Shown here: positions 17,435 to 26,314 of the stretch, piece by piece
Position numbering within the stretch: position 1 is the first letter of the stretch
Layout: each line of letters starts with the position of its first letter
NCBI GenBank assembly: GCA_021154885.1
Contig: JAJKHS010000095.1
Span: 17,707 to 81,706 of the forward strand
Direction: 5' to 3'
Source: Thermoanaerobaculum sp.
Lineage (GTDB): Bacteria; Acidobacteriota; Thermoanaerobaculia; Multivoradales; UBA5704
Length of the DNA: 64,000 nucleotides
The notes under the pieces: model-generated
What the model saw: only the letters and a program-made list of their open reading frames with translations
Database searches by the model: none
What the model was told of the DNA's origin: nothing
Translations under genes and position numbers: made by a program

Positions 17435-18261
17435 AAGAAGGACTCCTTGACGACGATCACGTCGCCCTGTCGCAGCTCGACGTCAGGCTCCTTGCCGGCG
17501 AGGATCCTGTTGAAGTCGACGGTGAGCTCGCGGGGGCCGGAGGCGCCGGGCGAGCGCTTGATCAGGATCTTTTTCGAGGCCCGGTCCGTCAGCCCGCCGG
17601 CGTGGGCGATGGCGCTCAGCAGGCTGATCCGCTCGCTGCTCTTGAGCAGCAACGCCCCCGGCCGGCTCACCTGGCCCAGGCAGTAGACGGTGACCTCGAT
17701 CGTCGCCGGGACGTTGATCAGGTCGTTGGCGTAGATCGGGATGTTGAGCTTCGGGTCGCCGCGCAGCAGCAGGTCGTCGAGGTCGATCGTCACCTGGTCC
17801 GACAGGCCGTTGTCGGCCCGGCGCAGGATGTAGGCGACGTTGCCGTGGTTCTCCCCCAGGCCGCCGGCGGCGGTGAGAGCCTCGAGCAGCGTCCAGCGGC
17901 CGGAGAAGCCGAGGTTGCCCGGCGCCTTGACGGCGCCGATGACGGCGATCGGGCGGGAACGGAACTCCAGCACCGCGACGTCCACCGTCGCCCGCTGCAT
18001 GTACTTCTCCTCCAGCAGCCGCTTGAGGACGGCGCTCACCTCGGCCGTGGTCTTGCCGCCGACCTGCACGTCGCCGAGCAGGGTGAAGTTGATCGTCCCG
18101 TCCTCGGCGACCCGGCTGCTGCCGTTGAGGCGGGTGTCCTCGTCGACCTTGACCTGGATCAGGTCGCGCGGGCCGATCCGATAGGCCTCTTTGCCTTGCG
18201 CTCGCCCCGCCGCCGCACAGATCAGGAGCAGGAGCGGGAAATAGACAGCTATCTTCTTCAT
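17431..18261 (-). CDS. Polysaccharide export protein (Wza-like, SLBB domains)
   Basis: The 276-residue protein has a signal peptide (MKKIAVYFPLLLLICAAAG). The Poly_export domain follows (YRIGPRDLIQVKVDEDTRLN and TINFTLLGDVQVGGKT). Two SLBB segments come next (IAVIGAVKAPGNLGF and VYCLGQVSRPGALLL). It should form or gate the outer-membrane export channel for the exopolysaccharide. A Cys follows LLLI, but the lipobox is poor, so lipidation is uncertain. The stop overlaps the autokinase start by four bases, giving exporter-kinase-phosphatase order. It is shorter than Wza and lacks the C-terminal helix ring. Confidence 0.9.
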   Translation of the reverse strand: MKKIAVYFPLLLLICAAAGRAQGKEAYRIGPRDLIQVKVDEDTRLNGSSRVAEDGTINFTLLGDVQVGGKTTAEVSAVLKRLLEEKYMQRATVDVAVLEFRSRPIAVIGAVKAPGNLGFSGRWTLLEALTAAGGLGENHGNVAYILRRADNGLSDQVTIDLDDLLLRGDPKLNIPIYANDLINVPATIEVTVYCLGQVSRPGALLLKSSERISLLSAIAHAGGLTDRASKKILIKRSPGASGPRELTVDFNRILAGKEPDVELRQGDVIVVKESFF

Positions 18262-18324
18262 GACGCTTGCTTTACTGCCTCGTATGGTACTGCAATGGCG
18301 GCTCGGGGTCTAGAGCGGGGTCTT

Positions 18325-19596
18325 TCAGCGGCCGGCGAACACGTTGAGGGTGAGACCGGCCGAGGAGAAGGTGCGGTCGCCGCCGGGCAGGTTGGAGTTG
18401 AAACGGGAGCGCAGGAACTGAAGGCCGAGTACGGTCTGGCCGCCGAGGTCGAAATTGAACTGTCCCCCCAGGGAGGAGACGTTGTCGTCGCGACGGGGGA
18501 TGCCCGGCGCGAAGGCGGTGTACTCGTTCCTGCCGGTCTCGGCGAAGACGCGCCCGCCGGTATGGAAGCCGAGGTCGACGATGAGCGACATCCCCACCCG
18601 GTCATCCTGGAGATAGGCGTAGCCGGTGGCCAGCGAGTAGATGAGGTTGCGGCTGCCGTAGACCGAGCCGCGCAGACGGCTGGCGGTGCCGAGGAGGACG
18701 GCGGCGCTGCCGGTGACCTTGTGGAAGGGGACGAAGTCGGCCCCGCGCCGGGCGTTGAGCGAGCGGTCGGCGACCTCGCCGTCGAAGCTCAGGTCGTGCC
18801 CGCGGAAGCGGATCTGGAGCAGCGGCGAGGTGCCGCTGTTGGAGCGCGGCAGGGCGGTGCGCTCGAAGTCGGCACGCGAGCCCTCGGCCCCGAGGGCCAC
18901 CGACCACTGCGGGCGCGGCTGCCAGCGCAGCCCTCCCCGCAGCACGCGTTCCCGGCGGTTCAGCAGGGTCAGGCTCTGGATGAGCGGATCCCTGTTGGTA
19001 TCCACCAGGTGGGTCTGCTGCGTCGCGGCGAAGGAGGTGAAGGCGAAGACGGCATGGGTCACCTCCACCTCGGCGAGGACCTCGCCGCCGTCGGCCCGCG
19101 CGCTGGCCAGCACCGGCACCTCGGGAGTGACGATCTGCAACCGCTGCTCGCGGCCGGCCGTGGCCTCCAGGGTGAGGCGGTTGAAGAAGCCGTGCAGGCC
19201 GAGCTGGTAGCGGCCGTTGAGGCGCCGCCGCTCCGACTGCCGGTGCCACCACACGTACTCGGGGAGCACGCCGAGGCTCCAGGTCACCTTCGGAGTGTCG
19301 TGCAGGTAGGCGCGGAAACCCGCGCCGGCGGTGGCGGTGAAGTCGGTGGGCGACCGCTGGTTGTCGGAGGCGAAGAGAGTGCGGACGTAGGCAATGTCGT
19401 GCAGGGCCGCCCAGGGCGCGATGCGCACCGGCCCCAGGTGGTAGCGCGCCTGCGACACCTCGCGCTCGAGGGCCTCCCGGCGGTTGGCCGGCTTCTCCTC
19501 GGGGCCGCCGGGCGGCGTATACTGGAACTGAGCACCGGCACTGCCAGCCATCAGGAAGAGGAGCACGGTCATCGAGGCTCGGATCTTGGCGCGCAT
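18325..19596 (-). CDS. Outer-membrane beta-barrel protein of the polysaccharide locus
   Basis: This 423-residue product starts at ATG 19596 behind GGGGAGA, with a signal peptide MRAKIRASMTVLLFLMAGSAGA. The rest alternates polar and aromatic residues in strand-length blocks separated by turns. It ends with a beta signal-like SSAGLTLNVFAGR, so it is very likely a barrel of 16 or more strands. Position next to the Wza-like gene suggests a role as porin or secretin partner in polysaccharide secretion. I cannot name the family. It is divergent from the O-antigen-ligase-like gene across a 69-bp gap holding a perfect palindrome. Confidence 0.8.
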   Translation of the reverse strand: MRAKIRASMTVLLFLMAGSAGAQFQYTPPGGPEEKPANRREALEREVSQARYHLGPVRIAPWAALHDIAYVRTLFASDNQRSPTDFTATAGAGFRAYLHDTPKVTWSLGVLPEYVWWHRQSERRRLNGRYQLGLHGFFNRLTLEATAGREQRLQIVTPEVPVLASARADGGEVLAEVEVTHAVFAFTSFAATQQTHLVDTNRDPLIQSLTLLNRRERVLRGGLRWQPRPQWSVALGAEGSRADFERTALPRSNSGTSPLLQIRFRGHDLSFDGEVADRSLNARRGADFVPFHKVTGSAAVLLGTASRLRGSVYGSRNLIYSLATGYAYLQDDRVGMSLIVDLGFHTGGRVFAETGRNEYTAFAPGIPRRDDNVSSLGGQFNFDLGGQTVLGLQFLRSRFNSNLPGGDRTFSSAGLTLNVFAGR

Positions 19597-19609
19597 GAAG
19601 TCTCCCCGG

Positions 19610-19621
19610 CGGGCATGCCCG
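19610..19621. promoter_or_regulatory. Perfect 12-bp palindrome between divergent polysaccharide genes
   Basis: CGGGCATGCCCG lies between the divergent starts at 19596 and 19666. It is centred where an operator shared by both promoters would sit. Single occurrence. Confidence 0.3.
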
Positions 19622-19665
19622 TGTGCAGCGAGGTCTCCGCTGTTGAAACCATCCAGGTGAGCGCC

Positions 19666-21186
19666 ATGATACGCCATTCGGGCCTCGTTCTCACCGCTCT
19701 GCTCGCCCTCGCCGTGCTGCTCGCGCCGCTGCCTTTCGGCGGCGTGACGCCGTGGGCCGAGTCCGCCCTGCGGGCCCTCTGTTTCCTCGCCCTCGCCGTG
19801 GCGGCGGTGGCGGCCGAGGGCCTGTCGTCGCTGCGGCCGGCGGCGGTGCCGGCGGCGGTGCTGGCCGCCTTCGCCCTGCTCGGCCTGCTGCAGGCGGCGG
19901 CGCTGCCGGCGGGGGTCGTCGCCATCCTGGCGCCGGGGCACGCGGCGCTGCAGCGGCAGGCCACCGGGCTGGTGCCGGAGCAGGGCGTCGCGCCGCGCCT
20001 CACCCTCGCCGCCGCCGCCAGCCGCTCGGCGGCCCTGGGCTGGGCGGCGGCGGCGGCGGCCTTCCTCGCCGCCGCGGTCGCCGGGCGACAGCGGGGCCAG
20101 CGGCGGGCGCTGGCCGGCGCGGTGCTCGCGGGGGCTCTCTTCCAGGCCTTCTTCGGCACCCGCGAATGGTTTGCCCACACCACCAGCCTGTGGGGCGTGG
20201 AGTTGCACAACGTCGCCACCTCGGCGCGCTTGCGCGGCACCTTCGTCAACCCCAATCACCTCGCCCTCTACCTCGAGATGGCGCTGCCCGTGGCCTTCGC
20301 CTGGGCCTGGTGGGCGGCGCGGCGCGCCCGCGACACGGCGGCGGTCGAGCGCCGCCTGCTGCTGCTGGCGGCGCCGGTGCTGATCTGGCTGCTGGTGTTC
20401 GCCTGCCTCTCGCTCACCGGCTCGCGCGCCGGGCTGCTGGCGGCGATGGGCGCGGTGACGGTGCAGGGGGCGCTGGCCGCCGGCAGCCGGCGGCGGTGGT
20501 GGCTGGCACCCCTGGGCGCGCTGGTGGCGCTGGGAGCTCTGGCGCTGGTGACCGCGATCGGCGTGAAGGAGGGGTTCAAGCGGCTGGAGTCCACCTCGGC
20601 GGCGGACGTCAGTCTCGGCGGCCGGCTGGAGGAGTACCGCGCGGCGCTGGGCCTGTGGACGCGTTTCCCGGTCACCGGCTCCGGCCTCGGCACCTTCCGC
20701 GACGGCTTCCCCCTGGTGCAGACGGCCAGCCTCCAGGGCTCCTGGTGGCACCCCCATTGCGACTTCCTGGAGGTGCTGGTGACGGCGGGAGTGGTGGGCG
20801 CGGCGCTCCTCGCCGTGGGGCTTGGGGCCGTCGTCCGGCAGGCGGCCCGGGTGCTGCGCGCCGGCAGCCGCTCGGAGGACCGGGCCGCCGGCCTGGCGGC
20901 GCTCGGCGTCCTGGTCTCGGTGGGGCTCCACGAGTGTCTGGACTTCGGCCTCACCATGCCGGCCAACACGGCGACCCTGGCCGTCCTCCTGGGCGCGGCG
21001 ACGGCGGCGAAGCGGAGCGCGACCTCAGCGCAGGACGACCGCGCCGGGCAGCACCTGGCTCTGCTGCGCGCCGACGATCTCCAGGACGTGGAGGCCGGGG
21101 CCGAGCGGCACCGCCAGCCGCAGCGGCGGCGTGCCGGCCGCCGGCAGCACGGGGAAGGCGCCGAGGCCGGCGCCGTCCAGCCGTAG
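19666..21186 (+). CDS. O-antigen ligase / polymerase-like membrane protein (1)
   Basis: The 506-residue protein has about ten to twelve hydrophobic segments. The Wzy_C/WaaL-type region holds TFVNPNHLALYLEM and LTGSRAGLLAAMG, and a periplasmic loop carries LGGRLEEYRAALGLWTRFPVTGSGLGTF and WHPHCDFLEVL. It would ligate or polymerise lipid-linked glycans at the periplasmic face. ATG 19666 has AGGTG upstream. The frame runs past the last membrane segment without a stop. It ends in a hydrophilic tail of about 50 residues overlapping the convergent TPR gene by 162 bp. That tail may be non-functional read-through. Confidence 0.85.
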   Translation: MIRHSGLVLTALLALAVLLAPLPFGGVTPWAESALRALCFLALAVAAVAAEGLSSLRPAAVPAAVLAAFALLGLLQAAALPAGVVAILAPGHAALQRQATGLVPEQGVAPRLTLAAAASRSAALGWAAAAAAFLAAAVAGRQRGQRRALAGAVLAGALFQAFFGTREWFAHTTSLWGVELHNVATSARLRGTFVNPNHLALYLEMALPVAFAWAWWAARRARDTAAVERRLLLLAAPVLIWLLVFACLSLTGSRAGLLAAMGAVTVQGALAAGSRRRWWLAPLGALVALGALALVTAIGVKEGFKRLESTSAADVSLGGRLEEYRAALGLWTRFPVTGSGLGTFRDGFPLVQTASLQGSWWHPHCDFLEVLVTAGVVGAALLAVGLGAVVRQAARVLRAGSRSEDRAAGLAALGVLVSVGLHECLDFGLTMPANTATLAVLLGAATAAKRSATSAQDDRAGQHLALLRADDLQDVEAGAERHRQPQRRRAGRRQHGEGAEAGAVQP

Positions 21187-22683
21187 CTCCAGCACCGCTC
21201 CGCCCTTGGGGAACTGGTCGAGCTCCACGCTCAGGCCGGCCGCCGGCGCGTCGGTCAGCATCTCCAGCCGGGCGATCCCCTGGCGCCAGGTCCAGGCCGT
21301 GGCGGGCCAGGAGCGATGGGCGAGGGCCGCCAGGCGGGTCTGCGCCTCGCTCAGGGCGCGCGGGTCCTCGGCGGCCTTCGCTACCGCGGCCCGGGCCTGC
21401 CAGTAGAGGGGGCGCCCCTGCCAGGAGAGGTGCACCAGGGTGAGCGCCTCCTGGGCGTCCTCGACCTTGCCGTGATCGGCGAGTAGGCGCGCCTTGGCCA
21501 GCAGATACGGTGCCCACGACTCGGTGCCCAGCCCTTGCGCCCGCCGTTCGAACAGGGCCGCCCCGGGCAGGTCGCCCGCGAACAGGGCGGCCAGGGCCTG
21601 CTGCTGCGGCTCCTGCTCGCGGACGAAACGCGACAGCCGCTTCAAGGCCGCGGGCTTGATCTCGCAGCCGGCCATCAGGCAGCGGTCGAGGGCCTGGGCC
21701 AGGAAGGGCTGCAGCCGTTGCGAGGTCCGGGAGTCCACCGGTCCCGGCGGACAGCGCTCCAGGGCCCGTTCCAGCAGGCCCTGGAAGCGGAATTCCGGCC
21801 GTGCCCGCTGGGCGACCCCGAGATAGAGGGTGCGGGCCTCGTCCAGGGCGCCGTCGCTGCGCAGCCGGTCGGCTTTCAGGAGGTCGCGGTTGAGGGTGGA
21901 GAGCAGCGCCTCGTCGCCCCGGCGGCGGGCCGCCTCGTAGCCCGGCCAGTCGCCGCGCCGGCCGAGGACGTCGGCCACCCGCTCCCAGGCGGCCGGGTCG
22001 TCCGGCAGCACCGAGAAGGCCTCCTGCCGGTCGGCGGCACGGTCGAGCCAGGGTTCGAGGAAGTGGCCGAAATCCTCCGGGTTCTGGAAGGCCGCGGCGA
22101 GGAGGCCGCGGGCGACGTCGCGTTTGCGCGGCGACAGCGCCGGCCAGACCTCCAGATACGCCGCGGCGAGGAGGAGCGTGGGCTCGCGGTGGGCCGGCGC
22201 CAGGCGGCGGGCGGCCTCCAGGGGCGCCTCCCAGCGCCGGTAGGCGGTGAAGAGCCGCGGATCGTGCGCCTGCGCCCAGCCGATGTAGGTGGCGGCTCCC
22301 AAGACCTGGGCCGCCTCCCACGAGGCGGGCCGTCGGGCCAGGACCTCCTCTCCCACCTGCGCCGCCGCCGCCATGCGCTGCGCGGCCTCGCGGGCCGCCT
22401 GATCCGGCGGCAGACCCTGGCCGTGCGCGGGGTCGAGCTCCGCCGCGACGAGGGCCCGCGCCGTGCGCAGCCGTACCCGCTGCGGGTCGGGCTCGCGGTC
22501 GAGGACCGCCGCGTCGAGGTTGACCCGCGTCTGCTGCAGCCAGCCGAAGGCCTCCTCGCGGCTCGCCTGCAAGCCGCGGAAGTCGGCGCCCACGGCGAGG
22601 GCCAGGGCCAGGGCGATGAGCGCGAGACCGGCGCGCCAGACCCCGTCGGTCCAGCGGCGCCCGGCGGGCGGTGGGTAGGTCAT
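21025..22683 (-). CDS. Membrane-anchored TPR-like protein
   Basis: The 552-residue product starts at ATG 22683. It has an N-terminal membrane anchor (WRAGLALIALALALAVGADF), then a long array of helical TPR-like units. A C-terminal beta-rich domain ends LGPGLHVLEIVGAQQSQVLPGAVVLR. Such proteins often partner O-antigen-ligase-like enzymes in exopolysaccharide loci, and here it is convergent with one. No catalytic motif is seen. The start has no clear Shine-Dalgarno site. The 3' 162 bases overlap the tail of the opposite-strand gene. The codon pattern favours this strand in the overlap. Confidence 0.78.
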   Translation of the reverse strand: MTYPPPAGRRWTDGVWRAGLALIALALALAVGADFRGLQASREEAFGWLQQTRVNLDAAVLDREPDPQRVRLRTARALVAAELDPAHGQGLPPDQAAREAAQRMAAAAQVGEEVLARRPASWEAAQVLGAATYIGWAQAHDPRLFTAYRRWEAPLEAARRLAPAHREPTLLLAAAYLEVWPALSPRKRDVARGLLAAAFQNPEDFGHFLEPWLDRAADRQEAFSVLPDDPAAWERVADVLGRRGDWPGYEAARRRGDEALLSTLNRDLLKADRLRSDGALDEARTLYLGVAQRARPEFRFQGLLERALERCPPGPVDSRTSQRLQPFLAQALDRCLMAGCEIKPAALKRLSRFVREQEPQQQALAALFAGDLPGAALFERRAQGLGTESWAPYLLAKARLLADHGKVEDAQEALTLVHLSWQGRPLYWQARAAVAKAAEDPRALSEAQTRLAALAHRSWPATAWTWRQGIARLEMLTDAPAAGLSVELDQFPKGGAVLELRLDGAGLGAFPVLPAAGTPPLRLAVPLGPGLHVLEIVGAQQSQVLPGAVVLR

Positions 22684-22738
22684 GGGGAGATGGTATCTCA
22701 GGGCGCTGTTCCCAGAAGCCTGCACGGCAGAAGCCGGA

Positions 22739-22827
22739 ACAGGGACAGCAAGGACTTCAGGGACGAAAGCCAGTCTCGCGCGGCATCCCCTTGTCCTTGA
22801 AGTCTCTGGTGTCCCTGCTGTCCCTGT
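22739..22827. repeat. Inverted repeat of 9-bp GGGACNNCA units, copy 2
   Basis: The left arm (GGGACAGCA and GGACTTCA units from 22739) is inverted in the right arm, ending TGTCCCTGCTGTCCCTGT at 22827. The right arm has one extra 9-mer unit. It sits between two divergent gene starts, unlike copies 1 and 3. Confidence 0.75.
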
Positions 22828-22873
22828 CTGCGTTCTACGCGCAGGCTCCGCTCTGCCGCGGTATCCTCCTCCC

Positions 22874-24142
22874 ATGTCCCTGCGCTTTCGCCCGCCGCGC
22901 CTGGCCGTGTCGCCGGAGGCCCGCTGGATGCTGCTGCGGGCGTTCGGCCCGGTGGCGGCGCCGGCTGCCGCGCCGGCCGAGCCGGCGGCAGCGCTGGCGC
23001 TGGCGCGGCGGTTCGAGGTGTCGGCGCGCATCGCCGCGCGCCAGGGGCGGGAGCGCCTGGCAGCCGAGCTGGGGGCCGCGGCCGCGGCCGGCTTCGTCCG
23101 CGACCGGGTCGCGGCGGCGGCCGTGTCCATGCGGCTGATGGCGGCGGCCGGGCAGGTGGCGATGATCGCGGCCACCGCGGCCACGGCGCCGCCCGGTATC
23201 CCGCTCGCCTTCCTCAAGTTCGCGGGCCTGGAGGGCGCCGGGCTGCTGGCGGCGGGGAGCCGGGGCGCCTGCGACGTGGACGTGCTGGCGCCGGCCGGCC
23301 GCGCCGAAGAGCTGTGGCGGGCCCTGGCCGCGGCCGGCTGGCGGGGCGCGGACCACCCCGGCTATGAGCACCAGCTCCCCGCGCTGTCGCACCCTGAGCG
23401 GGGAGTGGTGGAGGTCCATCGCCTCGTCCCCGGCCTGCGCCTGGACGGCCTTGTCTCGGGCACCTCGGCCACCTCGGCGACCTGGGAGGACCTGGAGCGG
23501 GCGGGGCTCCTGGTCCCCCTGCCGGCCTCGCTCGGCCTCGCGGGCCGGTGCACGGCGCCGGTGCCGGAGGTGCAGGCCGCGCACGTCCTCGTCCACGGCC
23601 TCGGCCAGCACGGCTTCTTCCCCTCCTCCTACTCGCTGCTGAAGATGGTGGCCGACCTGCTGGACCTCGGGGCCGAGGCCCTTACTCCCCGCGCCCTGGG
23701 CTGGGTGGCCCGCGACGTGCCGCCGGCCGAGGCCGAGGCCGTCCGCCGGCTCTGCTCGCGGCTGGCGGCGGGGGAGGACCCTGGCGCCTGGAGCGGCTCT
23801 GAAGAGACGCTGCTGCGGCACGTCCTGGCCGGCCGCCTGGACGCGGACTACGCGCAGGCCCTGCGCCTTGGCCTGTTCCGGCCGCAGCCGAGCGATCGCC
23901 CGCCGGCCGTCCGCCTGGCCCGCGCCGTCTGGGACGCCGTCGCCCTCTCCGACGCCCAGATCGACGCCATCTATCCTCCGAAGCCTCCGAAGCCTCCGAA
24001 GCGCCGCCCGTCGGGCCGCCCGCGCACCCGCCTGGGCTACCTCGGCCGCCGCCTCGCCCGCCCCTTCGACCTCCTCCTGCGGCTCGGGATCTACGGCACC
24101 CGCTGGCTCAAGCTGCGGGCCGGCTATACTCCTCCGCCGTGA
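22874..24142 (+). CDS. Nucleotidyltransferase-fold protein (NTP_transf_5-like)
   Basis: This 422-residue protein resembles the nucleotidyltransferase_5 family found beside HPr-kinase-like and PqqD-like genes. The core is IPLAFLKFAGLEGAGLLAAG followed by RGACDVDVLAPAGRAEELW, where DVDV supplies the two metal-binding Asp. The family's usual KG(T/A) is FAG here. A Pro/Lys repeat (YPPKPPKPPKR) lies near the C-terminus. A second member is encoded at 32846. Substrate unknown; nucleotidylation of a peptide or sugar is inferred from context only. GTG 24139 of the next gene overlaps its stop, so it begins the operon that continues to 28651. Confidence 0.78.
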   Translation: MSLRFRPPRLAVSPEARWMLLRAFGPVAAPAAAPAEPAAALALARRFEVSARIAARQGRERLAAELGAAAAAGFVRDRVAAAAVSMRLMAAAGQVAMIAATAATAPPGIPLAFLKFAGLEGAGLLAAGSRGACDVDVLAPAGRAEELWRALAAAGWRGADHPGYEHQLPALSHPERGVVEVHRLVPGLRLDGLVSGTSATSATWEDLERAGLLVPLPASLGLAGRCTAPVPEVQAAHVLVHGLGQHGFFPSSYSLLKMVADLLDLGAEALTPRALGWVARDVPPAEAEAVRRLCSRLAAGEDPGAWSGSEETLLRHVLAGRLDADYAQALRLGLFRPQPSDRPPAVRLARAVWDAVALSDAQIDAIYPPKPPKPPKRRPSGRPRTRLGYLGRRLARPFDLLLRLGIYGTRWLKLRAGYTPPP

Positions 24143-25455
24143 AGCCCGCGAACCGCTCGCCCAAGGCGCCGCCGAAGCCGCCGCTGGACTTCCGGTTGGG
24201 GGTTTTCTTTCTCTGGCTCCTGGTGCTGGTGCCGCCGTTCCTGTGGGCGCCGACGGCCAGGGAGGCATTCCGGCAGCCGAAGCTGCTGACCAGCGAATGG
24301 TTGGCTCTGGCTTCCCTCGTCGGTTTCGCCTGGGGGCTGCGGCGGGTGGGGGAGGTGAGCCTCGCCGGCGTCTGGCGGCTGCCTGCCGTGCGCCTGGCCG
24401 TCCCCTGTCTGGCGGTGGCCACAGCGGGGCTCGTCACCACCGGCCATCCGCTCCATGTCCGCGAGGCGCTGATCGACCTCTGGATCGGCGCCGCCGCCCT
24501 GGTGGGGTGGAGCGCGGCCCTGCCGTCGTCCCGCCTGGAGCGCCTGCTGCGCGGCCTGCTCTGGCCGGCCGCCGCCCTGGCGCTCCTCGGCATCGCTCAA
24601 TACCTCGGCATCTGGCAGCCGTTCAATTTCGAAACGCTCAAGCCGGGCACACGGCTGGCCATAACCTCGCTGGCCGGCAACCCCGGAGACCTTGCGGCCT
24701 ACCTGGTGCTCCCCTGTCTGGTGGCGCAGGACGTCCTCCGGCGGCGGTTGCGGTCCGGGGAGGGTTGGGGGAGCCCCAGGGTCCTGGCAGCGGCGCTCGC
24801 CCTGGCAGTCTCGGTCTGCGCCATCCTGTGGACCCAGACCCTCGCCGCCGTGGCCGCCTTGGTCGCCGGCAGCCTGCTGCTCTGGGGCGCCTCTCTGCCG
24901 CGCCGCCAAGCGGTCGCCCTCCTCGCCGGTGGGGCGGTGACCGTCGCCTTGCTCACGGCCGTGGTGCCCCCCCTGCGCCAGCGGGTGGTGGAGAAGGGGC
25001 GGGCGGCAGCGGCGGGAGACTGGAACGCCGTGCTCACGGGCCGGCTCGACGGCTGGCGCACGGCCCTCTGGATGCTGCGCCAGCACCCCGTCACCGGCGT
25101 CGGCCATGGCGCCTACGAGGCGGAGTTCGTGCCCGCCAAGCTGGCGCTGCTGGACCAGGGCGTCCGCTTCTTCCCCGACGAGAGCCTGGTGCTCTTCGGC
25201 AATGCCCATGACGAGCTCCTGGAGGCGGGTGCCGAGTGGGGCATTCCCGGCCTGCTCGCCCTGGCCTGGGGGCTGTGGGTGCTCGCGGCAGCCCTGCGCC
25301 GCAAGCCGCCGGAGGAGCGGACCCTGGCCCTGGCGGGCGTGGCGGCGCTCGCGGTGCTCTCGCTCGTGGACTTTCCCTTCCGGGTGGCCCTGGTGGCCTT
25401 CCCGGCCCTCCTCTTCCTGAGCTGGGTCCTCCAACCCCCGGAGGCGGCGGCATGA
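24139..25455 (+). CDS. O-antigen ligase-like membrane protein (2)
   Basis: The 438-residue protein has about ten membrane segments and the Wzy_C-type features SLAGNPGDLAAYL, RLDGWRTALWMLRQHPVTGVGHGAYEAEF and NAHDELLEAGAEWGIPGLL. It is a second ligase/polymerase candidate, different from the one at 19666. The start is GTG 24139 inside the previous stop (GTGA). It ends in an ATGA overlap with the following TPR gene, its probable partner. Substrate glycan or peptide unknown. Inner membrane. Confidence 0.86.
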   Translation: MKPANRSPKAPPKPPLDFRLGVFFLWLLVLVPPFLWAPTAREAFRQPKLLTSEWLALASLVGFAWGLRRVGEVSLAGVWRLPAVRLAVPCLAVATAGLVTTGHPLHVREALIDLWIGAAALVGWSAALPSSRLERLLRGLLWPAAALALLGIAQYLGIWQPFNFETLKPGTRLAITSLAGNPGDLAAYLVLPCLVAQDVLRRRLRSGEGWGSPRVLAAALALAVSVCAILWTQTLAAVAALVAGSLLLWGASLPRRQAVALLAGGAVTVALLTAVVPPLRQRVVEKGRAAAAGDWNAVLTGRLDGWRTALWMLRQHPVTGVGHGAYEAEFVPAKLALLDQGVRFFPDESLVLFGNAHDELLEAGAEWGIPGLLALAWGLWVLAAALRRKPPEERTLALAGVAALAVLSLVDFPFRVALVAFPALLFLSWVLQPPEAAA

Positions 25456-25901
25456 AGGGCCGCACCCTGGCGGTGCTCCTGACCCTGCTCCTCGCCGTGG
25501 CACTGGCCGGCCAGTCCGTCCGCTGGCGCAACCGCCTGACGGCCAGCCGGCTGCTGGGCGAGGTCGAGGCGCTCAGCCTGTCGGCGGTGCGCTCTGGCCG
25601 GGTGCCGGGCGGGATGGTCGCCGCCAACCTGCAGAGCCTGCGCCGGGCCGCCCTCCTCGACCCCGTGGAGGTGGGGATTCCCAACGCCCTGGGCAACCAG
25701 TACCTCTTCCTCTCCCGGTTCGACCTGGCGGTCCGCGCCTTTGAGCAGGCCCAGGCGCTGGAGCCCCGGCCGGAGGGCTACTTCAACCTCGGCAAGGCGC
25801 TGTGGTCGAGCGGCCGGACCGCGGAAGCGCAGCGCGACTTCGGCCTGGCCGTGCGCGTCGATCCCTGGCTCGCCGAGAAAGTCGCGCTGGTGACGCGATG
25901 A
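25452..25901 (+). CDS. Small membrane-anchored TPR protein
   Basis: The 149-residue product has an N-terminal signal anchor (LAVLLTLLLAVALAG), then about three TPR-like helical pairs (FLSRFDLAVRAFEQAQALEPR and YFNLGKALWSSGRTAEAQRDFGLAVRVDP). It is coupled to both neighbours by ATGA overlaps. It may hold the upstream ligase-like protein in a complex. No enzymatic motif. Confidence 0.82.
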   Translation: MKGRTLAVLLTLLLAVALAGQSVRWRNRLTASRLLGEVEALSLSAVRSGRVPGGMVAANLQSLRRAALLDPVEVGIPNALGNQYLFLSRFDLAVRAFEQAQALEPRPEGYFNLGKALWSSGRTAEAQRDFGLAVRVDPWLAEKVALVTR

Positions 25902-26314
25902 TCTCTCCAACCGGCCAGGCCGGCGCCGCGGTCGAGGACCGGACCTTCGCGGCGTTGCGCGAGCTCGCCCGCGAGGCCCCGGTCGAGGTGCGGGTGCGGG
26001 GGGACTGCATGGCCCCCCTCCTCGCCGGCGGCGAGCGGGTGCGGGTCGCCGCCGCCCACCTCTACTGGCCCGGCGACGTGGTGGTCTTCCGCGCGCCGGA
26101 CGGCCGCCTCCTCGCCCATCGCCTGCTGGGCTATCGCCTCCACGGCGGCGGCCTCGCCCTGGTGACTCGCGGCGACGCCTGCGCCGTGCACGACGCGCCG
26201 GTGCCCCTTGCCCGCGTGCTGGGGCGCGTGGCCGCGGCGTCCCCGGGCCTGGCCGGCCGTGCGGCGGCGCTCGGCCGCTTCTGCGCGCTGGCGCTGCGGT
26301 GTCTGCGGCATTGA
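25898..26314 (+). CDS. S24/S26 signal-peptidase-like protein with Cys in place of Ser
   Basis: The 138-residue protein has the LexA/signal-peptidase core: VRGDCMAPLLAGGERVRV, YWPGDVVVFRAPDGRLLAHR and VTRGDACAVHDAPV. In this family the nucleophile is Ser in a G-x-SM-x-P motif; here it is Cys 37 (codon TGC). His 74 in LAHR replaces the Lys base, as in archaeal/ER-type enzymes. There is no N-terminal membrane anchor, but a hydrophobic C-terminus could bind the membrane. It lies in the HPr-kinase-like/PqqD/radical SAM operon, suggesting it processes a peptide. The start at 25898 is coupled by ATGA. It may be a Cys protease or an inactive relative. Confidence 0.8.
   Translation: MISPTGQAGAAVEDRTFAALRELAREAPVEVRVRGDCMAPLLAGGERVRVAAAHLYWPGDVVVFRAPDGRLLAHRLLGYRLHGGGLALVTRGDACAVHDAPVPLARVLGRVAAASPGLAGRAAALGRFCALALRCLRH

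Noticed and set aside
17602..19665. N-terminal extension of the first ligase-like frame
   Set aside because: Only the part from ATG 19666 has membrane segments; the rest is antisense to the exporter and barrel genes.
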